Shown: piece after piece, positions 1 to 5,810 of the stretch
Position numbering within the stretch: the stretch's first letter is position 1
How the letters are laid out: each line of letters begins with the position of its first letter
Origin: JANYJJ01 sp038241115
Lineage (GTDB): Bacteria; Pseudomonadota; Gammaproteobacteria; Burkholderiales; Burkholderiaceae_C
Assembly: GCA_038241115.1 (NCBI GenBank)
Contig: JBBRGA010000176.1
Coordinates: 1-6,108 of the forward strand
Direction of reading: 5' to 3'
DNA: 6,108 bases
The notes under the pieces: model-generated
Database searches by the model: none
Seen by the model: the letters and a program-made list of their open reading frames with translations, nothing else
Told to the model about the DNA's origin: nothing
Made by a program: the position numbers and the translations under genes

Positions 1-34
1 CGTGCGCGCTGGCCATCAGCGCAGGCAGGTTCAT
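1..34 (-). CDS. possible partial start of a downstream minus-strand gene
   Basis: An ATG on the minus strand lies one base past the TGA stop of the eRF1-like gene (TGA-A-ATG). The frame stays open to the window edge and reads MNLPALMASAH. The tight spacing is typical of translational coupling within an operon. Only eleven residues are visible and there is no strong ribosome binding site, so the product cannot be named and the ATG could be chance. If real, it would be the third gene of a dps / eRF1-like / unknown minus-strand operon. Confidence 0.3.
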   Translation of the reverse strand, partial: MNLPALMASAH

Positions 35-35
35 T

Positions 36-431
36 TCACTGGCCGCGCATGTCGCCTGTGTGCGGCGCCGGGCTCATGCTGGCGTGCTTCGCGAACAGCT
101 TGCGGGCCAGGGCCACCAACTGGTTCTCGCTGGGGTGGTCCACCACCTCATAGCCGACGATGCGCGCGGCGGTTTGCGGACGGTGTTTGTCGGCGTAGCG
201 GCGAAAGTCAGCCAGCGCGGTGTGCGAACCGGCCACCAAAACCTCGGTGATGCCGTCAAGCGCATCACACACCTCGCCAAAAAACTCATGCTCTGAACGC
301 ACCGTGCTGCCGTGCTGAGCGGTGTGATGCGTGTGCGAATGCACCTTGCTCGCCACCACATGCTCGGCGTCGAATTGCAGCACTTGCGCGGACTGATGGT
401 CGGTCCAGACCACGGCGTGAAAAAGTGTCAT
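36..431 (-). CDS. eRF1-domain-like 'translational machinery' family protein
   Basis: This is a soluble protein of 131 residues with no signal peptide or membrane segment. Its pattern matches small proteobacterial proteins annotated as 'translational machinery protein', which carry one domain related to the central domain of release factor eRF1/Pelota. The signature parts are FHAVVWTDHQSAQVLQF at residues 4-20, a histidine-rich linker at 31-40 (HSHTHHTAQH), the strand VLVAGSHTAL at 64-73 followed by a helix, and VGYEVVDHPSENQLVALARK at 92-111. The length is normal for the family. Start: the ATG is preceded by AAGAAAG at a workable distance. It lies 81 bases downstream of the dps-like gene on the same strand, so the two may be co-transcribed. 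Its biochemical role is not established; a link to ribosomes or stress is inferred only from fold and context. I recognise the family from memory, without a search. Confidence 0.8.
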   Translation of the reverse strand: MTLFHAVVWTDHQSAQVLQFDAEHVVASKVHSHTHHTAQHGSTVRSEHEFFGEVCDALDGITEVLVAGSHTALADFRRYADKHRPQTAARIVGYEVVDHPSENQLVALARKLFAKHASMSPAPHTGDMRGQ

Positions 432-512
432 CGGGAACTTTCTTGGTTAATGGCGCGCGCGGTTCAGGCGAACAGGGTCAAAGCCAGGGGTTGAAATAAG
501 AGAGTCAGCGCT

Positions 513-1061
513 TCAGCGCCCCGCCGTGTCAGCGCGACGCCCGCTTTCAAAAAGGAACCAGTTGCGGCGCTCGGCCTCGTCCAGCCACACCTGAATCAGG
601 CTGGCACTGGCGATGTCACGGTGCGCTTTGCACAAGGCGTGCGCTTCGCGCAAACGGCTGGCCACGGCCTTGTTGTCTTCGCACAGCTCGCACAACATTT
701 CAGACGGCTCGACGCAGTCGGCGTCGTTGTCAAAAATACGCTGGGTTCTTGCCACGTGGCCAATCGAGCGCAGCGTGTTGCCGCCGAGTTTGCGAACACG
801 CTCGGCCAAAACGCCGATCACCGCGTCGAGCTGATGCTGCTGCTCGTCCAGCATCAGCCGGTACTCGCCGAAGTGCGGGCCGCTCATGTGCCAGTAGAAA
901 TTACGCGTCTTGAAATGCAAAGCAATGACGTCGGCCAGCACACAGTTCAGCGTCGCTGTGAGCGGCGCGGTGGACGTCGCGCGCAAGTCCGACGGCGTGC
1001 GCAACAAGACTTTCGTTCGGGCTTTTTGACGAACAGCGGGTCGCTCGGCGGTGACGTTCAT
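513..1061 (-). CDS. Dps-family ferritin-like protein with degenerate ferroxidase site
   Basis: This 182-residue protein belongs to the Dps family: dodecameric ferritin-like shells that bind DNA and normally oxidise and store iron with hydrogen peroxide. The core motif is at residues 51-74, KTRNFYWHMSGPHF followed by GEYRLMLDEQ, and the second helix carries LAERVRKLGG at 85-94. The N-terminal tail (1-27) is rich in Arg and Lys, as in Dps proteins that bind DNA through the tail. In an ungapped alignment to E. coli Dps, Tyr56, Arg68 and Gly83 replace ligands His51, His63 and Asp78. Asp72 and Glu87 match Asp67 and Glu82. Five cysteines include a CELC motif at 124-127. I chose the ATG at 1061, which has GAGAG seven bases upstream. 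The frame also opens from a TTG at 1136, but no ribosome binding site is visible there. Family membership is firm. Iron-oxidising activity is doubtful; DNA binding and shell formation are inferred. Confidence 0.93.
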   Translation of the reverse strand: MNVTAERPAVRQKARTKVLLRTPSDLRATSTAPLTATLNCVLADVIALHFKTRNFYWHMSGPHFGEYRLMLDEQQHQLDAVIGVLAERVRKLGGNTLRSIGHVARTQRIFDNDADCVEPSEMLCELCEDNKAVASRLREAHALCKAHRDIASASLIQVWLDEAERRNWFLFESGRRADTAGR

Positions 1062-1250
1062 GGACGGACTCTCGGAGATGTGCGTTGGGTCAAGCGTTCT
1101 CAGGTTTCGGCGCAATTTCAGTGCCACTGGGCTCAAGGCTAAAAGCCGCAGGGCAACCCGTCTGTGCGCCAGCGCACGGTGGCACCATCAAGGCGGCACC
1201 AAACTTCTTCTCTGATTCATGCAGCCCTGCCTCGCTGACACCTCCTTTCC
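1062..1250. promoter_or_regulatory. divergent intergenic region between dps-like and DUF1275 genes
   Basis: This 189-bp region must carry the start signals for both divergent genes. I see no convincing sigma-70 pair for either. It contains a 14-bp dyad at 1164-1177, a small GGCT-AAA-AGCC hairpin at 1137-1147, a GGTG-G-CACC dyad at 1178-1186, and an anti-Shine-Dalgarno-like tract just before the DUF1275 start. The dps-like frame is open through 1136 from a TTG codon without a ribosome binding site. Confidence 0.5.
1164..1177. repeat. 14-bp inverted repeat GTGCGC-CA-GCGCAC
   Basis: Two perfect 6-bp half-sites are separated by two bases, in the middle of the divergent intergenic region. As RNA the loop would be too short for a stable hairpin, so a protein-binding dyad is more plausible than a terminator. 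GC-rich dyads are common by chance in DNA of this composition, so operator function is only a possibility. Confidence 0.3.
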
Positions 1251-2036
1251 ATGCCCATCAACTACGCACGCGGCTTGACCGGGCGCCACCGCACGGCGCG
1301 GTCGAACCGCCATTTGGGCTATGCCTTGGCCTTCGTCGCGGGGGGCATCAACGCAGGCGGCTTTTTGGCGGTGAAGCAGTACACATCGCACATGACGGGC
1401 ATCGTCTCGGCCATGGCCGACCACATTGCGCTGGGCGAATTTGCGCTGGTGCTGGTGGGTGCGGGCGCGCTGCTGACATTCATGCTGGGCGCGGCGTGCA
1501 CGGCGGTCATGGTCAACTTTGCAAGGCGGCGCCAACTGCAAAGTGAATATGCGCTGCCCTTGTTGGCCGAGGCTTCTCTGCTGCTGTGTTTTGGCATTCT
1601 GGGCGGCTGGCTGGCGCAACTCGAGGGGCTGCTTTTCAGCCTCACGGTGCCGGCCACGGTGATGCTGCTTTGTTTCATCATGGGCCTGCAAAACGCGCTC
1701 ATCACCAAGCTCTCACACGCTGACATTCGCACCACGCACATCACCGGCGTGGTCACCGACATCGGCATTGAACTGGGCAAGCTTTTTTACTGGAACCGCG
1801 CAAGCTCCATTGCCAGGCCGTCGGTGCTGGCAGACCGCCAACGGCTTGGCATGCTGATCACCTTGGTCTGCAGTTTTTTTGCGGGCGGCGTGGCGGGCGC
1901 CTTCGGTTTCAAGCATCTGGGTTACGTGTCCACCGTGCCGCTGGCGCTGATATTGATCACGCTGGCCGTCGTGCCGGCGGTGGACGACATCAAGACAGTG
2001 GTGACCCGATGGGCGAAGGCTCAGGCCGTCAAATAA
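1251..2036 (+). CDS. YoaK/DUF1275 family inner-membrane protein
   Basis: The product has 261 residues with about six hydrophobic segments: roughly 23-41, 60-90, 102-122, 129-150, 199-220 and 228-245. This is typical of the YoaK (DUF1275) family of small integral membrane proteins, whose transported substrate or function is not established. Diagnostic parts are GGINAGGFLAVKQYTSHMTG at 31-50 and GLQNALITKLSHADIRTTHI at 145-164, continuing into TGVVTDIGIELG at 165-176. The two blocks resemble each other, suggesting an internal duplication. The N-terminal 21 residues are basic and probably cytoplasmic. The start is the first possible one, because an in-frame TGA lies 15 bases upstream. There is no Shine-Dalgarno sequence; CACCTCCTTTCC immediately precedes the ATG instead. 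It ends 136 bases before the synthetase gene and is transcribed in the same direction, but an FNR-type box between them suggests the synthetase has its own promoter. Confidence 0.9.
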   Translation: MPINYARGLTGRHRTARSNRHLGYALAFVAGGINAGGFLAVKQYTSHMTGIVSAMADHIALGEFALVLVGAGALLTFMLGAACTAVMVNFARRRQLQSEYALPLLAEASLLLCFGILGGWLAQLEGLLFSLTVPATVMLLCFIMGLQNALITKLSHADIRTTHITGVVTDIGIELGKLFYWNRASSIARPSVLADRQRLGMLITLVCSFFAGGVAGAFGFKHLGYVSTVPLALILITLAVVPAVDDIKTVVTRWAKAQAVK

Positions 2037-2075
2037 CTACAGCCGCGATCTCGGTCTGCGTGGCGTCCAGCGCGC

Positions 2076-2089
2076 TTGATCCAGATCAA
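2076..2089 (+). promoter_or_regulatory. perfect FNR/Anr-type operator
   Basis: TTGAT-CCAG-ATCAA matches the established FNR/Anr consensus TTGAT-N4-ATCAA in all ten defined bases. It lies in the non-coding gap upstream of the acyl-CoA synthetase gene, centred about 90 bases before its ATG. If the site sat at the usual -41.5 activating position, transcription would begin near 2124, leaving a leader of about 49 bases. The -10 region there (CCAAAT at 2112-2117) is only a weak match. This supports oxygen-dependent control of the synthetase gene by an FNR-type protein. Confidence 0.75.
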
Positions 2090-2172
2090 ACGCCGTGCTT
2101 TTGCCAAAGCGCCAAATGGCATTTTCAGTGTCGGTTTGCTTCGCAGCCCAACCCACCTCTACTGCCCAATCC

Positions 2173-3882
2173 ATGTTCACCGTCAAACCTGAATCCCTGG
2201 CCATACAGCGCTTATTGCACTGGGAGCGCAGCTCGCCGGCTCGCATTGCGTTGAGCCAGCCGATGGGCGCAGGCGTGGTGCGCGACTTCACTTGGGGCCA
2301 AGTGGCGGACGAGGTGCGGCGCATGGCGGCGCACTTGCGGGCACAGGGTTGGCCTGCGGGCAGCAAGGTGGCGATCCTGTCGAAGAACTGCGCCTGGTGG
2401 TTGATGAGCGACCTGGCCATCTGGATGGCGGGCCATGTATCGGTGGGCCTGTACCCCACGTTGGCGGCCGACACCGTAGCGAAAATCCTGAAACACAGTG
2501 AAGCGCGGGCCTGCTTCATCGGCAAGCTGGACGATTGGGACACCATGAGACCCGGCGTTCCCGCTGAGTTGCCGTGCATCGCTTACCCGCTTTCGCCGCC
2601 CGACGTCACAAGCCGCAACAACGCCGACAACTGGGCTGCCATTTGCGCCCGCACCGCGCCGCTGCGCCCCGAACATTTAAGCGAATTGACACGCAGCCCT
2701 GACGATCTCGCCGCGCTGATCTACACCTCGGGCACCACCGGCGCGCCGAAGGGTGTGATGCACAGCTTCGGCTCCTTTGCATGGGCCATGAGCACCGCGC
2801 AAAAGCGCGTGCCCATGAATGCCGACGACCGCATGCTGTCTTACCTGCCGCTGGCGCACGTGGTGGAGCGCGTGCTGGTTGAACACGGCTGGCTGCACAG
2901 CGGCTTTCGGGTTTACTTTGCCGAGTCGCTGGAGACTTTTGCCACTGACATGCAGCGTGCGCGCCCGACCATCTTTTTTTCGGTGCCACGCCTTTGGATG
3001 AAGTTTCAGCAAGGCGTGCACCAAAAGCTGCCACCCGCACGACTCAACTTTCTGCTGGCCATCCCGGTGCTGGGAACGCTGGTGGGGCGCAAGCTGCTGC
3101 GGGCCATGGGGCTGGACCAGTGCCGCTTTGCGGCGGGCGGTGCAGCGCCCATGCCGATGGCCCTGCTGACTTGGTATCAAAGCATCGGCCTGCCGGTCAA
3201 TGAAGGCTACGGGCTGAGCGAAAACCTGGCGGTGTCGAACCTGACGCTGGCGGGGCAGAACCAGATGGGTTCGGTCGGCCCTCCCTACCCCGGCGTGCAA
3301 GTGCGCATCGATGCGCAAACGGGTGAAATTCAGACCCTCAGCGGCGCGCAAATGATGGGCTATTTCAAAGAACCCGAGATGAGCCGCGCCGCCCTGACAG
3401 ACGACGGCTGGCTGCGCACCGGCGACAAGGGCCAAGTCGATGTGCGCGGCAATTTGCACATCACCGGCCGCATCAAAGACCTGTTCAAAACCAGCAAGGG
3501 CAAGTACGTGGCACCGGCACCCATTGAAGAGCGGCTGGCGCTGCACGACGCGGTGGAAGCCTGCATCGTCACCGGTGCCAACCTGAGTCAGCCGCTGGGC
3601 ATCCTGATGCTGAGCGCGCAAGCCGCGCAGGCCGCGCAAGTCCCCGCAGCGCGCACCGAGCTGGAGCAGTCGCTGGAGCAACACCTGAAGCGCGTGAATA
3701 CCGCACTCGACCCGCATGAACAATTGGCCTGCCTGATCTTGGTGACCACGCCGTGGACCGTCGACAACGACATCGTCACGCCCACCTTCAAGGTCAAGCG
3801 CAACCGGATCGAAGACGTTTACGCGGCGCAGTTCGAAGCCTGGGAAGCGTCAGGCCGCAAGGTGATTTGGCAGACCGCTTAG
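2173..3882 (+). CDS. AMP-forming long-chain acyl-CoA synthetase (AMP-binding family)
   Basis: This 569-residue enzyme belongs to the adenylate-forming superfamily and is predicted to activate a fatty acid with ATP and load it onto coenzyme A. The core motifs are in order: phosphate-binding loop TSGTTGAPKG at 185-194, YGLSEN at 346-351 (the usual YGxTE motif, Ser in place of Thr), the ribose-binding Asp418 in TGDKG, a hinge and glycine-rich segment ITGRIKDLFKTSKGKYVAP just after it, and PTFKVKRNR at 537-545, which carries the C-terminal catalytic lysine region. The length and the KTSKGKYVAP block fit bacterial long-chain (FACL/FadD15-like) synthetases rather than acetyl-CoA synthetase. The substrate cannot be read from sequence. 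I chose the ATG at 2173 because the protein from there (MFTVKPESLA) matches how related proteins begin in my memory. In-frame GTG 2095 and ATG 2116 lie upstream, and none has a good ribosome binding site. An FNR-type box precedes it. Confidence 0.93.
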   Translation: MFTVKPESLAIQRLLHWERSSPARIALSQPMGAGVVRDFTWGQVADEVRRMAAHLRAQGWPAGSKVAILSKNCAWWLMSDLAIWMAGHVSVGLYPTLAADTVAKILKHSEARACFIGKLDDWDTMRPGVPAELPCIAYPLSPPDVTSRNNADNWAAICARTAPLRPEHLSELTRSPDDLAALIYTSGTTGAPKGVMHSFGSFAWAMSTAQKRVPMNADDRMLSYLPLAHVVERVLVEHGWLHSGFRVYFAESLETFATDMQRARPTIFFSVPRLWMKFQQGVHQKLPPARLNFLLAIPVLGTLVGRKLLRAMGLDQCRFAAGGAAPMPMALLTWYQSIGLPVNEGYGLSENLAVSNLTLAGQNQMGSVGPPYPGVQVRIDAQTGEIQTLSGAQMMGYFKEPEMSRAALTDDGWLRTGDKGQVDVRGNLHITGRIKDLFKTSKGKYVAPAPIEERLALHDAVEACIVTGANLSQPLGILMLSAQAAQAAQVPAARTELEQSLEQHLKRVNTALDPHEQLACLILVTTPWTVDNDIVTPTFKVKRNRIEDVYAAQFEAWEASGRKVIWQTA

Positions 3883-3920
3883 GCGCTGAGCGGCAAACGC
3901 TGGCCCGATTAGCGCTTTTT
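3883..3920 (+). terminator. weak terminator-like hairpin between convergent genes
   Basis: Outer arms GCGCT (3883-3887) and AGCGC (3911-3915) can pair around an inner AGCG/CGCT hairpin and are followed by five T residues. The site starts right after the synthetase stop codon and overlaps the last codons of the convergent cytochrome gene. The arms are short and the outer loop is large, so this is a candidate only. Confidence 0.3.
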
Positions 3921-4520
3921 CGCAACCAGCACCGTTGGCTCATCAGGCCCGAGCGCGCCGTCGGAGCGAGCCAAAAGGTAAGCGTACAAATCAAGCACGT
4001 GCGGGCTGACGCTGCGGTCGCCGCTCCACGCAGGCATCAGTACTTGGCCTCGCGCGCTGCGCCTGCGCCGCATGATTTCTTCCAGCATCGATTCGCGCAC
4101 CACGCTGGCGTCGCTGCTTTTGGTCTCGTTGTCTGGCAGCACGATTCGGTAGCTTGTCAAAACCTTGGTCGCAAAGCCGCGCGGCGTGAGCGTTTTGATG
4201 CGATCCAACAAATTGGGTGCCAGATCGGTGCCCACGCCGCCCACGCCGTGGCAACCGAAGCAGGTGGTGTGATACAGCCGCCATCCGGTGTAGGTGCCGG
4301 CGTCCACCTTGCCGTTCACCACGCGGTAGTCACCGGGAACGGGCTCTTCGCTCGACGGATTCATGCTTTGCTGTGGCTGAGTTGGCTGAACCGGAACTTC
4401 CTGAGGTGGCGCCTGCTGAGCCGCGTTGGGTTGAACCACCACCATCAGACCCATCAAGGTGCTGCAAAGTGCCGCCGCTCGGGCTGCGCGCTTCAGGCTG
4501 AAGGAGTGCATTTTTTTCAT
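3909..4520 (-). CDS. exported mono-haem cytochrome c (class I)
   Basis: The product has 203 residues. An N-terminal export signal (about 1-34) has basic residues followed by a hydrophobic stretch and a likely cleavage after PNAA. A Pro/Gln-rich linker follows at 35-52. One haem attachment motif, CFGCH, is at 87-91, and a likely axial methionine is Met162 in LMPAW. These features predict a periplasmic class I electron carrier. The overall pattern (YRVVNGKVDAGTYTGW before the haem, DGALGPDEP near the end) recalls small cytochromes that accept electrons from PQQ-dependent alcohol dehydrogenases. No dehydrogenase gene lies in the window, so that partner is a guess. I chose ATG 4520 because it gives a normal signal peptide. 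The frame extends to ATG 4613, and ATG 4511 is also possible; none has a clear ribosome binding site. It lies downstream of the Crp/Fnr-type gene on the same strand, with an FNR-type box in the gap. Confidence 0.88.
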   Translation of the reverse strand: MKKMHSFSLKRAARAAALCSTLMGLMVVVQPNAAQQAPPQEVPVQPTQPQQSMNPSSEEPVPGDYRVVNGKVDAGTYTGWRLYHTTCFGCHGVGGVGTDLAPNLLDRIKTLTPRGFATKVLTSYRIVLPDNETKSSDASVVRESMLEEIMRRRRSARGQVLMPAWSGDRSVSPHVLDLYAYLLARSDGALGPDEPTVLVAKKR

Positions 4521-4639
4521 GGGGGTGCGGTGCCGTTTCAACGCCGGTGGCTGCGGGCAAGTCGGTGCCGACAGACCACTGAATCGCTGCGAGGTAAGTG
4601 GTGCCTGGTGCATGGTCAGGGCACGACGTCGCGCACACC

Positions 4640-4653
4640 TTGATGCGCGTCAA
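4640..4653 (-). promoter_or_regulatory. near-perfect FNR/Anr-type operator upstream of cytochrome c
   Basis: The plus strand reads TTGAT-GCGC-GTCAA, nine of ten consensus bases; on the minus strand it is TTGAC-GCGC-ATCAA. It sits in the 144-bp gap between the stop of the Crp/Fnr-type gene and the cytochrome start, centred about 126 bases before ATG 4520. Its flanking bases (C before, A after) match those of the perfect box at 2076-2089. If it activates from -41.5, transcription would begin near 4605. The -10 region there (GACCAT) is weak. Confidence 0.55.
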
Positions 4654-4664
4654 ATCAGCGCAAA

Positions 4665-5444
4665 TCAATCATGCACGGCGGGCGGCAATAAGCGTTCGTA
4701 TTCTTTTTTAACCACGCTGTAGCACTCACAGGTGCGTCGCTCGAGGCCCGCGCGATCGAGCACGTTGATGTGGCCGCGCGAATAAGAAATCAGGCCGGCA
4801 TGTTGCAACTTCAGCGCTGCCTCGGTCACGCCTTCGCGGCGCACGCCCAGCATGTTCGCGATGAGCTCCTGCGTCATCGTCAGCTCGTTGGTTTGCAGCC
4901 GATCCAGGCTGAGCAGCAGCCAGCGGCAGAGTTGTTTGTCCAGCGTGTGGTGCCGGTTGCACACTGCCGTCTGCGCCATTTGCGTGATCAACGCCTGCGT
5001 GTAGCGAAGCAGCAGCTGCATCACTGCGGCCGAACCAGCAAACTCGGCTTTCATGGCGTCGGAAGTCAGTCGCAGACCCAAACCGGCGCTTTGCACCACC
5101 GCCCTGCTGGGCGTGGATTCACCGCCCATGAAAAGCGACACACCCACCACGCCTTCATTGCCCACCACCGCTATTTCGGCTGACGCACCGTCTTCCATCA
5201 CATACAACAACGACACGATGGCCGTGGTCGGAAAGTAGGCGTGACTGAGCGTGGTGCCCGACTCGTACAACACCGCGCCCAGCGGCAACTCCACCACCTC
5301 CAGCAACGACGCCCAGCGCCGCTGCACGTCGGGCGGAAAGGCCGCAAACAGATGATTTTTCAGCGCTTCGAGCGAGATAACGTCTGAGACGTCAGAGTTG
5401 AATTTGCGCGCGACGGGCTCGCCAACGCCGGATTGATCACTCAT
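4665..5444 (-). CDS. Crp/Fnr-family transcriptional regulator without Fe-S cysteines
   Basis: This is a 259-residue regulator from the chosen start. A cyclic-nucleotide-binding-like sensor domain spans about 30-125, with PLGAVLYESG at 54-63, EIAVVGNEGVVGVSLFMGG at 90-108 and PSRAVV at 112-117. A long dimerisation helix follows at about 138-160. A winged helix-turn-helix spans about 188-232, with TQELIANMLGVRREGVTEAA at 191-210. The N-terminal cysteine cluster of FNR is absent, so it is not an Fe-S oxygen sensor of the FNR type; its ligand is unknown. The recognition helix has E-G-V-T-E, not the E-x-x-S-R of FNR, so it should bind a different site. I chose ATG 5444 by comparison with remembered homologues. 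The frame is open to TTG 5588, with ATGs at 5507 (AGG eight bases upstream) and 5567. The residues added by those starts look disordered. Family membership is firm; the start and target genes are uncertain. Confidence 0.9.
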   Translation of the reverse strand: MSDQSGVGEPVARKFNSDVSDVISLEALKNHLFAAFPPDVQRRWASLLEVVELPLGAVLYESGTTLSHAYFPTTAIVSLLYVMEDGASAEIAVVGNEGVVGVSLFMGGESTPSRAVVQSAGLGLRLTSDAMKAEFAGSAAVMQLLLRYTQALITQMAQTAVCNRHHTLDKQLCRWLLLSLDRLQTNELTMTQELIANMLGVRREGVTEAALKLQHAGLISYSRGHINVLDRAGLERRTCECYSVVKKEYERLLPPAVHD

Positions 5445-5623
5445 GCTTTGTGGCGTTTCATCTTCTGCACCTTTCGAAGCTGAATTTGCCAAGCGCTGAG
5501 CTTGCATAGGACCGACCTGGGCGTGCGCAGGCCGACGATAGAAAGGGGAATCGATGACTTCAGCCATTCGCCATCGTATGTAGCCCAATGAGATGAGTGT
5601 GTAGGACTGCGGGGCTGATTGTT

Positions 5624-5655
5624 GTAAGGCTTGTGAGGCGTAAGGCTAGTGAGGC
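5624..5655. repeat. tandem direct repeat, two 16-bp units
   Basis: GTAAGGCTTGTGAGGC (5624-5639) is followed immediately by GTAAGGCTAGTGAGGC (5640-5655), differing at one base. It lies between the divergent regulator and exported-protein genes, upstream of the predicted promoter at 5712. Head-to-tail spacing of 16 bp is longer than one helical turn, so the copies would not face the same side exactly. It may be a recent slippage duplication or a pair of protein-binding sites. Confidence 0.75.
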
Positions 5656-5711
5656 AGGCCGCCCGTCACAGTTCGGGCTGTTGTCCTACGCGAAGGCGGC
5701 GTGACCGCAGA

Positions 5712-5740
5712 TTGGCACGGCGGCTCAGGCCCACTAAATT
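5712..5740 (+). promoter_or_regulatory. sigma-70-like promoter for the exported small protein
   Basis: A -35 box TTGGCA (5712-5717, five of six consensus bases) and a -10 box TAAATT (5735-5740, four of six) are separated by exactly 17 bases. Transcription would start near 5747, giving a leader of about 100 bases before the ATG at 5845. This is the best promoter candidate in the window. Confidence 0.5.
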
Positions 5741-5790
5741 TTGCGGGTCGGTAAGCAAGCGCTGTCCAGCAACGACGTAACATGGGTTGC

Positions 5791-5810
5791 CTGAGCAAAG
5801 CATTGCTTGG
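5791..5810 (+). other. leader hairpin upstream of the exported small protein
   Basis: CTGAGCAA and TTGCTTGG can pair (six Watson-Crick and two G-U pairs) around the tetraloop AGCA. The hairpin lies in the predicted untranslated leader, about 23 bases before the ribosome binding site. No T-run follows, so it is not a standard terminator. It may affect mRNA stability or may be chance. Confidence 0.3.

Noticed and set aside
508..519. GCGC-TTCA-GCGC hairpin at the end of the dps-like gene
   Set aside because: The stem is only four pairs and no T-run follows it in the minus-strand direction, so it does not support a terminator.
621..1142. 173-codon plus-strand frame over the dps-like gene
   Set aside because: It is antisense to a clear Dps-family gene and shows no domain.
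1188..1246. Minus-strand AAAGGAGGTG followed by a ten-codon ATG frame
   Set aside because: The ribosome-site-like sequence is about 20 bases from the ATG at 1220, too far for normal use, and the peptide is very short. The motif is better noted as the complement of the tract before the DUF1275 start.
2677..3723. 348-codon open frame on the minus strand
   Set aside because: It lies wholly antisense to the acyl-CoA synthetase, which has all its catalytic motifs. The translation is Gln/His/Arg-rich without any recognisable domain, as expected for a shadow frame in GC-rich DNA.
4195..4206. TTGAT-GCG-ATCCA resembling an FNR box
   Set aside because: The spacing is three instead of four, the second half is imperfect, and it lies inside the cytochrome coding sequence.
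3753..4643. 296-codon open frame on the plus strand
   Set aside because: It covers the end of the synthetase and the complement of the cytochrome c gene. The cytochrome frame has a signal peptide and haem motif, while this one has only Arg/Ala/His-rich filler.
5632..5670. CRP-like half-sites TGTGA and TCACA
   Set aside because: They are separated by 29 bases, not the 6 needed for a CRP site.
5601..5689. Inverted repeat GTAGGAC ... GTCCTAC
   Set aside because: The 7-bp arms are 75 bases apart; pairs of this length are expected by chance in a region this size.
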